The notes beneath the pieces were generated by a model that did not search any database, was not told the DNA's origin, and saw only the letters and a list, made by a program, of their open reading frames with translations. The translations under genes and the position numbers were made by a program. Shown here piece after piece: positions 8,363 through 16,076 of a DNA stretch of 64,000 nt; positions within the stretch are counted from its first letter, which is position 1, and every line of letters starts with the position of its first letter. The stretch covers positions 1 through 64,000 of the forward strand of contig JAJDYN010000035.1 in the NCBI GenBank assembly GCA_022825135.1, written 5' to 3'. Source of the DNA: Gemmatimonadota bacterium. Its GTDB lineage: Bacteria > Gemmatimonadota > Gemmatimonadetes > Longimicrobiales > Gaopeijiaceae.

Positions 8363-9085
8363 TCAAACGCCCTTCGCGTCTGCGCCCCAGATGTGCTTGT
8401 GGAGCTGGGTCTGGAAGCGGACCGGCAAGCCATCCTCCAGAATCCAGCCGGCCATCTCCTCGAGGTTCGTCTCCCCCCACACAGGCGACATCAGCAGGGC
8501 GTTCAGCGATCCGTCCCCGACGCGGTCCCCGAGGCCCCGCTCGGAGATGACGTCCCGAGCCCACTGGTAGTCGGCTCGATCCCGGACGACGAACTTCACC
8601 TCGTCCCGGGCGGTCAGGTGGTCGAGGTTCGACCACAGGTTGCGCGCGACCTCGCCCGATCCCGGGCACTTCAGGTCCATGATCTTGTGCGCGCGCGGAT
8701 CGAGCGGTCCGACATCAATGGCTCCGGACGTCTCCACCAGCACGGTGAACCCCTCTTCCAGCAGCCGGTCCACCAGCGTGTAGGCGCCTGCCTGTGCGAG
8801 CGGCTCCCCGCCCGTGAGCTCCACCAGGTCGCATCCGTGCGCGCCCACCGCGGCGATGATCGCGTCGAACGACATGCGCTCCCCCCCGCTGAATGCATAG
8901 GCCGTGTCGCACCAGACGCAGCGGAGCGGGCATCCGGTCAGGCGCACGAAGGTGCAGGGCATCCCCGCCCAGGTCGACTCCCCCTGGATCGAGTGGAAGA
9001 TCTCGGTCACGCGCAGCGATTCCCTGCGGACGGACGGGCGCGACGGGGCCTCCGCAGCGGAAAGATCGCTTCCGGCCTCCGTCAT
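8363..9085 (-). CDS. queE: 7-carboxy-7-deazaguanine synthase QueE (radical SAM)
   Basis: The 240-residue enzyme converts carboxytetrahydropterin to 7-carboxy-7-deazaguanine, the ring contraction step of queuosine and related nucleosides. The radical SAM cluster motif CxxxCxxC is Cys52, Cys56 and Cys59 (GCPLRCVWCDTAY), preceded by the family's SIQGES segment and followed by the SAM-binding LTGGEPL. KFVVRDRADY and LLMSPVWGE match QueE. The start ATG overlaps the stop of the preceding unknown gene by 4 bases. QueD and QueC are not in this window, so the pathway must be completed elsewhere; QueG for the last step is encoded on the other strand at 12453-13619. Confidence 0.94.
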   Translation of the reverse strand: MTEAGSDLSAAEAPSRPSVRRESLRVTEIFHSIQGESTWAGMPCTFVRLTGCPLRCVWCDTAYAFSGGERMSFDAIIAAVGAHGCDLVELTGGEPLAQAGAYTLVDRLLEEGFTVLVETSGAIDVGPLDPRAHKIMDLKCPGSGEVARNLWSNLDHLTARDEVKFVVRDRADYQWARDVISERGLGDRVGDGSLNALLMSPVWGETNLEEMAGWILEDGLPVRFQTQLHKHIWGADAKGV

Positions 9086-9516
9086 CCCGCCTGCTCCTCC
9101 CGGCGCTCGATCCCTTCGTCGAGCAGCGACTTCACCCGGTCCAGCGGCAGCTCGCGCAGCCGTCCCTCGGCGGCGGGGCGTCCCCGCTCGCGGCAGAGCA
9201 CCGGTGTCTGCACGTGTCCGATCACGCCGAGCCCGGTGGCCGCCCAGCGCGGAAACACGAGGTAGCCGACGTAGGGCGCGCGCAGGTCCGGCGTCTGCTC
9301 CACCTCGAGCGACACCGTGTACGGGTGCCCGTCCGCGCCCTCGAAGGCCGGCGGCCGGTCGTGCGTATCCAGGTAGCCGCCCAGGGTCGCGTCGGGCACG
9401 CCGTGGACGTGGTCGGGCTCGTGGCTGGAGCCCCCGCGAGCGCCATCCGCCGCCGTTGCGGGCGCGTCGTTCTCGCTGCGCCGGTCATGGTGCACGGTTC
9501 GTGGCATGTCGTTCAC
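9082..9516 (-). CDS. Unknown protein between a DNA methyltransferase and queE
   Basis: A 144-residue protein I do not recognise. Its N-terminal 50 residues are polar and His/Asp-rich (HEPDHVHGVPDATL); the middle holds YTVSLEVEQTPD and YVGYLVFPRW, which look like beta strands; the end is a charged helix. There is no signal peptide or membrane helix. It overlaps both neighbours by 4 bases (stop/start ATGA junctions), so it is translationally coupled to the methyltransferase before it and to queE after it. That tight arrangement argues it is a genuine gene and possibly related to deazaguanine or nucleic-acid modification, but no function is claimed. Confidence 0.7.
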   Translation of the reverse strand: MNDMPRTVHHDRRSENDAPATAADGARGGSSHEPDHVHGVPDATLGGYLDTHDRPPAFEGADGHPYTVSLEVEQTPDLRAPYVGYLVFPRWAATGLGVIGHVQTPVLCRERGRPAAEGRLRELPLDRVKSLLDEGIERREEQAG

Positions 9517-10478
9517 GGTGAGTTGTCCACGGGCACCGCAGCGGCTGGCGGGCCTTCCGCCAATCCCGAAGCCCGCGGTTCAAGCCCCTCCCACTGCACC
9601 TCCGGCACCCCCGCGAATCTCTTCGCCATCACGTCCAGGGCCTCGGGGTTGTTGTCCACGAGGATGAAACGGCGTCCCAGCTCGTGCGCCGCCATCCCCG
9701 TGGTGCCGCTCCCCGCGAAGAAGTCGAGCACCAGGTCTCCCGGGCGGGATGAAGCCGTCACGATGCGCCGGAGGATGCCCAGCGGCTTCTGGGTGGGATA
9801 CCCGGTTCGCTCCGCGCCGCTGGTGGGCACGATGGTGTGCCACCAGGTGTCGGTGGGCAGTTTCCCGCGCGCGGCCTTGTCGGGACCCACCAGCCCCGGC
9901 GCCATGTACGGGATTCTCTCGATCGCGTCCACGTCGAAGACGTAGTCCGACGGGTTCTTGACGTAGAACAGGATGTTGTCGTGCTTTGCCGGCCACCGCG
10001 TCTTCGGCCTCGCCCCGAAATCGTAGGCCCAGATGATCTCGTTCAGGAGGTTGTCCGGCCCGAACAGTTCGTCGAGAAGGAAGCGGCAGCGGTGCACCTC
10101 CCGGTAATCGATGTGGAAGTAGAGCGACCCGTGCGGGGCGAGGACGCGGTACGCCTCGACCAGTCTCGGCTCGAGAAAGGCGAGGTAGTCGTCGAAGCTG
10201 TCTCCGAACCGCCTGGTGCCCAGGGTCGCGGTCCTGTAACGCGCCCCCTTGAAGCCCGTGCGGTCACCGTTGCGCGCGCGCGTGGTGCGGATGCGGGTGT
10301 GCCGCTGCGTCCTGCCGGTATTGAAGGGCGGGTCGATGTAGATGAGGTCCGCCAGCCCGTCCGGCAGGCCGCGGAGCACCTCGAGGTTGTCTCCCAGCAG
10401 GATGCGGTTCAAGTCTCTTCCAGGTTTGCGGTCCCGACTCCAGGTTCGGCGATCCCGTCCGAGCGCCGGCCCCGTCAT
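9513..10478 (-). CDS. Site-specific DNA methyltransferase (amino-methyl, beta-type order)
   Basis: The 321-residue protein carries the catalytic DPPF motif (residues 49-52, IYIDPPFNTG) first and the SAM-binding FAGSGTT motif (254-260) near the C-terminus, with TQKP before it. That order is the beta class of N6-adenine or N4-cytosine methyltransferases. The region between (60-230) would hold target recognition. No restriction endonuclease is adjacent, so it may be a solitary methylase. It heads a tightly overlapping minus-strand group with an unknown gene and queE, followed after 100 bases by MazG-like and folE2 genes. The product base and target sequence cannot be read from the sequence. Confidence 0.9.
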   Translation of the reverse strand: MTGPALGRDRRTWSRDRKPGRDLNRILLGDNLEVLRGLPDGLADLIYIDPPFNTGRTQRHTRIRTTRARNGDRTGFKGARYRTATLGTRRFGDSFDDYLAFLEPRLVEAYRVLAPHGSLYFHIDYREVHRCRFLLDELFGPDNLLNEIIWAYDFGARPKTRWPAKHDNILFYVKNPSDYVFDVDAIERIPYMAPGLVGPDKAARGKLPTDTWWHTIVPTSGAERTGYPTQKPLGILRRIVTASSRPGDLVLDFFAGSGTTGMAAHELGRRFILVDNNPEALDVMAKRFAGVPEVQWEGLEPRASGLAEGPPAAAVPVDNSP

Positions 10479-10541
10479 TCACACCCGCAAACTAGGACCG
10501 ACCGGCGGGGGATCAAGCCACGGTGGCCATGGCGTCGGTAG

Positions 10542-11058
10542 AGCCAGCACCAGGCGGGCCGCCGCCGGCTCGTTGCCGGGCAACCGTCCCGTGGCCGGGG
10601 AAGGTATCGATCCCCCGGCGCCTATCGACGAAACCAGAACTTCATCGGACCAGCCGGTTGCTCCATCGAGGACGCTACGTTCGTTCCCATCGGTGCGGAC
10701 AAGCTTCTGGATGCCATGGGCATCTGGGAGCGGTACATGCACCAGGACCATCCTGACCGCCTGATCCAGCTCGCCATCCTGCATGCCGAGTTTGAGGCGC
10801 TTCACCCGTTTCATGACGGCAATGGCCGCATCGGCCGCATGCTCGTCCCGCTGTTCATGTGGGAGCGTCCAGATTGCCCGTGAGACCGCCCCTTCGCCGC
10901 CAACGGCACGAAGAATCCTGCAGCGGCTGTGTGACGCCGATATACTTCACGAAGCTGTCCCCGGACGAGGCCGTCGACCCGGGCTCTTTGTGTTCCCCCG
11001 CCTCCTGCGCGTCGTGGAGGGCAGCGAGCCCATGAAACCCGAGGAACCCAACCGATGA
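10542..11058 (+). pseudogene. Fic-domain protein, degraded remnant
   Basis: Two pieces of a Fic protein remain in different frames. The first, open between stops at 10539 and 10881, encodes YRRNQNFIGPAGC, the usual approach to the Fic core, and the catalytic loop HPFHDGNGRIGR. It ends at once in a TGA (10881-10883), with most of the following core helices missing. The second piece, one frame over, encodes a C-terminal winged-helix-like end (RRILQRLCDADILHEA, LFVFPRLLRVVEG) and stops at 11056-11058. The N-terminal part with the inhibitory helix region is absent. An intact Fic enzyme would AMPylate target proteins; this one cannot be made. Its last codons overlap the start of the next gene. Confidence 0.8.
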
Positions 11059-12080
11059 AATCCGCGCTGTTCCACGAATACGGCGGTCCGGAGGTCGTAC
11101 GTATCGAGGAGGTGCCCGATCCGGTGCCCGGCCCCGGCGAGGTACGGATCGCCGTGCGGGCGGCCGCGATGAACCACCTCGACCTGTGGGTGCGGCGCGG
11201 CCTGCCCATCGACATCGCGCTGCCGCACATCGGCGGGTCGGACATCGCGGGAGTGGTGGACGCTGTGGGTCCCGGCGCCGCGCACGTTCCGGTCGGTACG
11301 CGGGTGGTGGTGGACCCCTCGCTGGACTACGACTGGTACGATGGCGCCGCGGCCGGGCGCACCCTGCCGTCCCGTGAGCTCCGGATCGTCGGTGAACACA
11401 CGCCGGGCGGCTTCGCCGACTACGCCGTGGTGCCCGCCGCCAACCTGGTCGAGGTCCCGCCGGATGTCCGGTTCGAGGACGCCGCCGCCGCCAGCCTGGT
11501 CGGGGTGACCGCCTGGCACGCGGTGGTGGTGCGCGGACAGGTCCGCCCCGGCGAGCGGGTGCTGGTGACCGGTGCGTCGGGGGGCGTCTCCACCATGGCC
11601 GTACAGATGGCGCGGCACGCGGGCGCGGTGGTGTACGCGGTCACCAGCGGGGCCGACAACGTCGCCCGTGTCCGCGAGCTGGGGGCAGACGTCGTCTACG
11701 ACCGGCTGGAGGTCGACTACGCACGCGCTCTCTGGAAGGACACCCGCAGGCAGGGCGTCGACCTGATCGTGGACTCGGTCGGCGCGGCCACCTGGAAGTC
11801 GAATCTGCGCGCCCTGCGCCAGAGCGGCCGTCTGGTCTGCTACGGAGCCACCACCGGCCCCGTCGGCGAGACCAGCCTTCCCCTCCTCTTCTGGAAGAAG
11901 GCGTCGATCCTCGGCAGCACCATGGGCACGCCCGCCGACTACCGCCGGGCGATGCAGCTCGTCTTCGACGGCGTCATCCGGGCCCCCATCGACGAGGTCC
12001 TCCCGCTCGGGCGGGCGCGCGAAGCGCACGGGCGGCTCGAGGCGGGCGAGGTCTTCGGCAAGCTGGTGCTGCGGCCGTGA
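11055..12080 (+). CDS. MDR-superfamily alcohol dehydrogenase/quinone oxidoreductase
   Basis: A 341-residue medium-chain dehydrogenase/reductase. The N-terminal GroES-like half is followed by a Rossmann domain with the glycine-rich NAD(P) loop TGASGGVSTMA around residue 170. The position that binds catalytic zinc in true alcohol dehydrogenases is occupied by Asn (AAMNHLDLWVRRG), and no four-cysteine structural zinc lobe is present (residues 90-115 contain no Cys), so it may act without zinc as a quinone or enal reductase. It starts on an ATG overlapping the tail of the Fic remnant. Substrate unknown. Confidence 0.85.
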   Translation: MKSALFHEYGGPEVVRIEEVPDPVPGPGEVRIAVRAAAMNHLDLWVRRGLPIDIALPHIGGSDIAGVVDAVGPGAAHVPVGTRVVVDPSLDYDWYDGAAAGRTLPSRELRIVGEHTPGGFADYAVVPAANLVEVPPDVRFEDAAAASLVGVTAWHAVVVRGQVRPGERVLVTGASGGVSTMAVQMARHAGAVVYAVTSGADNVARVRELGADVVYDRLEVDYARALWKDTRRQGVDLIVDSVGAATWKSNLRALRQSGRLVCYGATTGPVGETSLPLLFWKKASILGSTMGTPADYRRAMQLVFDGVIRAPIDEVLPLGRAREAHGRLEAGEVFGKLVLRP

Positions 12081-12129
12081 GCGCGTACGAGACGCGCCGA
12101 CGGAAGCCTCCGATACCGGGGGCCGGGCC

Positions 12130-12456
12130 ATGGACCTGAAGGAAGCCCAGGCCCGCGTCGACGCCTGGATCTCGCGATTCGAGGAAGGCTACTGGCCTCC
12201 CCTCGTCAACCTCGCGCGCCTGGTCGAGGAGGTCGGGGAGCTCTCGCGCGAACTCAATCACCGCTTCGGCTCCAAACCCAAGCGGGCCGACGAAGCCGAG
12301 AAGGACCTGGCGCTCGAGATCGGCGACATCCTCTTCGTCCTGATCGCCCTCTCCAACGAACGGGGCATCGATCTCGACGATGCGCTGGAGCGGGTGCTCG
12401 AGAAGTACGAGACGCGCGACGGTGATCGCTGGACCCCCGCGTCCCCGCGAGCGTGA
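12130..12456 (+). CDS. MazG nucleotide pyrophosphohydrolase
   Basis: A 108-residue MazG-type protein with both halves of the magnesium site: EEVGELSRELN near residue 36 and EIGDILFVLIALSNE near 66. It would hydrolyse nucleoside triphosphates to monophosphates, as house-cleaning or regulatory enzymes do. The stop overlaps the GTG start of queG by 4 bases, so the two are coupled. It is clearly different from the 123-residue MazG-like protein linked to folE2; both sit beside queuosine genes. Confidence 0.88.
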   Translation: MDLKEAQARVDAWISRFEEGYWPPLVNLARLVEEVGELSRELNHRFGSKPKRADEAEKDLALEIGDILFVLIALSNERGIDLDDALERVLEKYETRDGDRWTPASPRA

Positions 12457-13619
12457 AGTCCGCCGCCGAACTCCGCGACCGCATCGGTGAACGCGCCCGC
12501 GCCCTCGGTTTCGACCGTGTGCGCTTCACCACCCCGGCAGCCAGCGGGCACATGGACTTCTACCGCCGCTGGATCGAGGAGGGCGCCCACGGCGAGATGG
12601 GCTACCTCGCCCGGGAGGACTCCATCGCGCGCCGGGGCGACCTCCGCCTCACCATGGCGGACGTGCGCTCGGTCGTGCTCGTGACCCACAACTACTACCA
12701 GCCCGATCCTCCCGGGCTCGCGGAGGACCGGGAGCGCGCCGTGATCGCCCGCTACGCGCGCGGGGACGACTACCACGACGTCATCAAGCGGCGCCTTGTG
12801 AAGCTGCTCGCCGAGGTCGCGCGGGACGCCGGACGCCGCGTCTCCGGGCGCGCCTATGTGGATACGGGCCCGATCCTCGAGCGCGAGCTGGCCTCGCGCG
12901 CGGGGCTCGGATGGCTGGGGAAGAACACGATGCTGATCCACCCGGGGAGCGGCTCGTATTTCTTCCTGGGAATCCTGCTCCTCGACCTCGAGCTGCCGGA
13001 GGATGAGCCCTTCACCGAGGACCGCTGCGGGACCTGCCGGAGCTGCCTCGACGCCTGTCCAACCGGCGCCCTGCTGGGACGCGATGCGCGGGGCGCGCCG
13101 GTCATGGATGCGCGGCGCTGCATCTCCTATCTGACCATCGAGCACCGGGGGCCGATCCCCCGCGAGCTGAGGGCTCCGATCGGCAACCGCATCCATGGCT
13201 GCGACATCTGCCAGGAAGTATGTCCCTGGAACGTGAAGTTTCAGACGCCCGCCGGCGAGCCGGCGTACCGCGCGCGGCCGGAGCTGGACGGCCCGTTGCT
13301 GGTGGAGCTGGCCGAGCGCCTCCTCGCCATGGACGATGCCGCGTTCTCACGCGCCTTCCGCGGCTCTCCCATCAAGCGGGCCAGGCGCAACGGCCTGCTG
13401 CGCAACGTCTGCGTGGGGCTCGGGAACCAGGGAGGCGAGGATGCGGTTGCCGTGTTGATCCGGGCGCTTCACGACAGGGCGCCGCTGGTGCGTGGGCATG
13501 CGGCATGGGGGCTCGGGCGAATCCCGGAGTCAACGGAGGCGTCAGCCGCGTTGCGCGCGCGCATGGAGGTGGAAGACGACGCCTCGGTGCGCGAGGAGAT
13601 TGCGCGGGCGCTGGATTAG
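12453..13619 (+). CDS. queG: Epoxyqueuosine reductase QueG
   Basis: The 388-residue protein performs the last step of queuosine formation, reducing epoxyqueuosine in tRNA to queuosine with a cobalamin cofactor and two 4Fe-4S clusters. The N-terminal half has the nitroreductase-like cobalamin domain (LGWLGKNTMLIHPG is typical). The clusters are bound by the ferredoxin-like CxxCxxCxxxCP (CGTCRSCLDACPTGA) and CDICQEVCPWN. The C-terminal 70 residues form HEAT-type helices (AVLIRALHDRAPLVRGHAAW) that help bind tRNA. The start is GTG 12453, overlapping the mazG stop. Confidence 0.94.
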   Translation: MKSAAELRDRIGERARALGFDRVRFTTPAASGHMDFYRRWIEEGAHGEMGYLAREDSIARRGDLRLTMADVRSVVLVTHNYYQPDPPGLAEDRERAVIARYARGDDYHDVIKRRLVKLLAEVARDAGRRVSGRAYVDTGPILERELASRAGLGWLGKNTMLIHPGSGSYFFLGILLLDLELPEDEPFTEDRCGTCRSCLDACPTGALLGRDARGAPVMDARRCISYLTIEHRGPIPRELRAPIGNRIHGCDICQEVCPWNVKFQTPAGEPAYRARPELDGPLLVELAERLLAMDDAAFSRAFRGSPIKRARRNGLLRNVCVGLGNQGGEDAVAVLIRALHDRAPLVRGHAAWGLGRIPESTEASAALRARMEVEDDASVREEIARALD

Positions 13620-13640
13620 GGCTGGCCGACAGGCTGCCCC

Positions 13641-14177
13641 TCAACCCGGGGGGGCGGCAGCTCCGCCGTTGGTTTCCGTGTAGGCGGTGGCGAACTCCTC
13701 CACCCTGGCCGTGATCGCAGCCTCGAGGGCGGCCTGGGCATCGGCGACCGCGGCCACGCCCACGTCCGTCGCGAACCAGGTCACCGCCTCGGCCAGCGTG
13801 ATCTGGTTGTCCCGCGTCATCTGGGTCGACTGGTGGACACGCACCGCGACCGAATAAGCCAGCGCCCCCGTCACGGCCACGCCGTCGCCGGGCGCGCACT
13901 CCAGGATGATGCGCAGCTCCGGGAGACCGGGGTTGCGGAGCATCTCGCCCTGGGTCAGCAGGTCCACGCCCGCCGCGGCCAGGGTTGCCTCGGCCTGGAC
14001 CTGCACCGACTCGTCGGTGACCCCCGCGCCGGCGCAGGCGGCGCCCGTCTGCGCGCTCACGAAGACGCCGCCCAGATCCTCGAGGGTATAGCGGTTCCAC
14101 ACCGTGTCCTGGGCCGCACTGTCCGCCGGAAGGCAGATCAGTCCGAATGCCATTGCCATCAACGCGTAACGCTTCAT
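13641..14177 (-). CDS. Secreted protein of unknown function
   Basis: The 178-residue product has a clear Sec signal peptide (MKRYALMAMAFGLICLP, cleavage after SAA) and a mature part containing one AACAGAG cysteine and one later cysteine (LECAPGD). No family is recognised. The start at ATG 14177 is supported by a GGAG about 8 bases upstream; a longer frame to 14234 would run into the hairpin at 14234-14259. It lies downstream of that hairpin, so it is probably transcribed apart from the ankyrin operon. Confidence 0.7.
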   Translation of the reverse strand: MKRYALMAMAFGLICLPADSAAQDTVWNRYTLEDLGGVFVSAQTGAACAGAGVTDESVQVQAEATLAAAGVDLLTQGEMLRNPGLPELRIILECAPGDGVAVTGALAYSVAVRVHQSTQMTRDNQITLAEAVTWFATDVGVAAVADAQAALEAAITARVEEFATAYTETNGGAAAPPG

Positions 14178-14233
14178 TCCGTGCTCCGTAAGCGGACGCT
14201 CGCTGACGTCCTCGGCTTCAGTTGGCCAAACCA

Positions 14234-14259
14234 AACCCCTCGCACAAGTACGAGGGGTT
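14234..14259 (-). terminator. Hairpin ending the ankyrin operon
   Basis: A perfect 9-base stem, AACCCCTCG (14234-14242) with CGAGGGGTT (14251-14259) around an 8-base loop, lies 30 bases after the stop of the ankyrin gene. On the minus strand it is followed by a T/G stretch (TGGTTTGG), weaker than a classical U-tract. Its place suggests it ends transcription of the three-gene DUF1592-DUF1552-ankyrin group. Confidence 0.65.
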
Positions 14260-14288
14260 CGGCACCGGGCGGGGAGCGATCCCGTGCT

Positions 14289-16055
14289 TCAGCAGGATCT
14301 GCAGTTGTGGTTGTTCTTCGACCCCAGCTTCTCCAGCATGGCGACGGTCGGCGGATGGGGCTGAGCCCGCTGCTCGGGGCTGTTGGCCATGTCGGCGACG
14401 GTATGTCCCCGCCGGCTGAGCAGGGTCACGTCGGCGCCCCGTTCCACCAGGAACAGGATGGTCTCGTTGTCACCCCGTGCCGCTGCATGGTGGATGGGCG
14501 CGAACCCGTCCTTGTCGCGGATGTTGGGATCGATGCCCACTTCGTCGACCAGGAAGCGCACCGCCGGCAGCCAGCCATCGGGCACGTGCCGGTGCGTCTG
14601 CGCTACGCGTGAGGTGCCGAAGCCGACGCCCGAGGCGGCGTGCAGCGGATGGACGCCGGGTCCCCCGTGCGGAACCGGTTCCAGTCCGGACGGATCTTCT
14701 TCCGGCTCGCCGGGGCGCTGGAAGAAGAAGCGCCGGGGGCTGATCATGTTGTACGTCCAGATGTTGGGGTCGGCGCCGTTGTCGAGCAGCAGCCTCATGG
14801 CCTGCACGTCGGCGGCGTAGGCGGCCCGCCAGAACGGGGTCGCGCCCGCGAAGTCGACGCCCATGCGGCCCGCGTTGTAGGCGGCGTACCAGATGTGCGT
14901 GGTGGTGCGGGCGTTGGGGTCGGCCCCCGCGTCGAGCAGCAGCTCCATGAGTTCGAGGTAGTCCGTTTCCTGCTGGCGGAAGGCCTGCGGCTGCGGATAC
15001 CAGGTGCGCAGCGACCACTCGATGTTCAGCGCGGCGAACAGCGGACCCGCGCCGTCGTCGCTCAGGAGGTTCGGGTCGGCCCCGGCCTCCAGCAGTGTTC
15101 TCGCCAGATCGTAGTTCCCGTTGATGGTCGCAAGCAGCAGGGGCGACGACTGATCCCCGCTCTGCAGGTTGATGTCGGCGCCACCGTCCAGCAGCACCTG
15201 CATGGCTTCGGCGTTTCCGTTGCGAACCGCGTAGTGCAGCGGGGAGAACCCTCCCTGAACACCGATCTGCTCGATGGACGAGAGCACCTTGGGCCCGTCC
15301 GGCGGCGGCTCCGGCTCATTCCCCTGACCGGCACCCGGAAAACCACCGCGTCCCTGTCCAGGCCGCTGGGCGTCCGGCTCTTCCTCGGGCTCCGGCTCCT
15401 TTTCCGCTTCGCGGATACGCTGCCGGCGGGTCCGCTCCTCGCGGTCCGCGGCTTCGATCTCGGCATAGTCGCGCGTCTTGCTGACCAGGTCGGGGTCTGC
15501 GCCGGCATCGAGGAGCGCCTGGAGCGCCGCCGCCGCATTGCGCGCCGCCGCGAACATGGCCGGCGTCCGGCTGGAATAGCCGTCGCGCACGTTCACATCC
15601 GCTCCGTGCTCGACCAGCGCGTTCACCACTCCGACCACGTCCGCCTCGGCGGCGAAGTGAAGCGAGGCGGCCCCGGTGCCGGTCAGGATGTCGGGACTGG
15701 CGCCGGCGTCGAGAAGCGCCGTGACCACCTCGGCGTTGCCGGCCCGGCTGGCCAGGTGGAGGGGCGTGTAGCCGCCCACGCGGGTGGCCGGCTGCAGGGT
15801 GGCGCCCGCGAAGATGAGCGTCTCCACGATATCCAGCTGGTCGTTCAGCGCCGACCAATGCAGCGCGGTCATGCCATCAGGCTGAGCCGCGCTGGGATCC
15901 GCTCCCTGCCTCAGCAGGTTGCGAATCTCCTCGACCTCGCCCCGCTGCGCCGCATCGGCCACGGGGGACTCGTCGGGCGTGGCGGCGACCAGCAGCAGCG
16001 CGCTGACCGCCAGCGTGCGCTTCATCCAGGGTGCGAAAGTTCGCTTGCTTGCCAT
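14289..16055 (-). CDS. Exported ankyrin-repeat protein
   Basis: A 588-residue protein with an N-terminal signal segment (MKRTLAVSALLLVAATP) and about ten ankyrin repeats in two blocks: roughly residues 30-190 and 255-570. Typical units are PLHLASRAGNAEVV and ALLDAGASPDI. A charged, Glu/Pro/Gly-rich spacer (around 195-250) separates the blocks, and the C-terminus ends in a CRSC pair. Ankyrin repeats bind proteins; here the signal sequence places it in the periplasm or outside. The ATG at 16055 has GAGGAG 6 bases upstream (TTG 16061 is also in frame). It follows the DUF1552 gene by about 20 bases, so it belongs to that operon. Its partner is unknown. Confidence 0.87.
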   Translation of the reverse strand: MASKRTFAPWMKRTLAVSALLLVAATPDESPVADAAQRGEVEEIRNLLRQGADPSAAQPDGMTALHWSALNDQLDIVETLIFAGATLQPATRVGGYTPLHLASRAGNAEVVTALLDAGASPDILTGTGAASLHFAAEADVVGVVNALVEHGADVNVRDGYSSRTPAMFAAARNAAAALQALLDAGADPDLVSKTRDYAEIEAADREERTRRQRIREAEKEPEPEEEPDAQRPGQGRGGFPGAGQGNEPEPPPDGPKVLSSIEQIGVQGGFSPLHYAVRNGNAEAMQVLLDGGADINLQSGDQSSPLLLATINGNYDLARTLLEAGADPNLLSDDGAGPLFAALNIEWSLRTWYPQPQAFRQQETDYLELMELLLDAGADPNARTTTHIWYAAYNAGRMGVDFAGATPFWRAAYAADVQAMRLLLDNGADPNIWTYNMISPRRFFFQRPGEPEEDPSGLEPVPHGGPGVHPLHAASGVGFGTSRVAQTHRHVPDGWLPAVRFLVDEVGIDPNIRDKDGFAPIHHAAARGDNETILFLVERGADVTLLSRRGHTVADMANSPEQRAQPHPPTVAMLEKLGSKNNHNCRSC

Positions 16056-16076
16056 GTCCAACTCCTCGCAGCGTGC

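Noticed and set aside
9513-10478. Restriction-modification system
   Set aside because: Only the methyltransferase is present; the neighbour is a 144-residue unknown with no nuclease motif.
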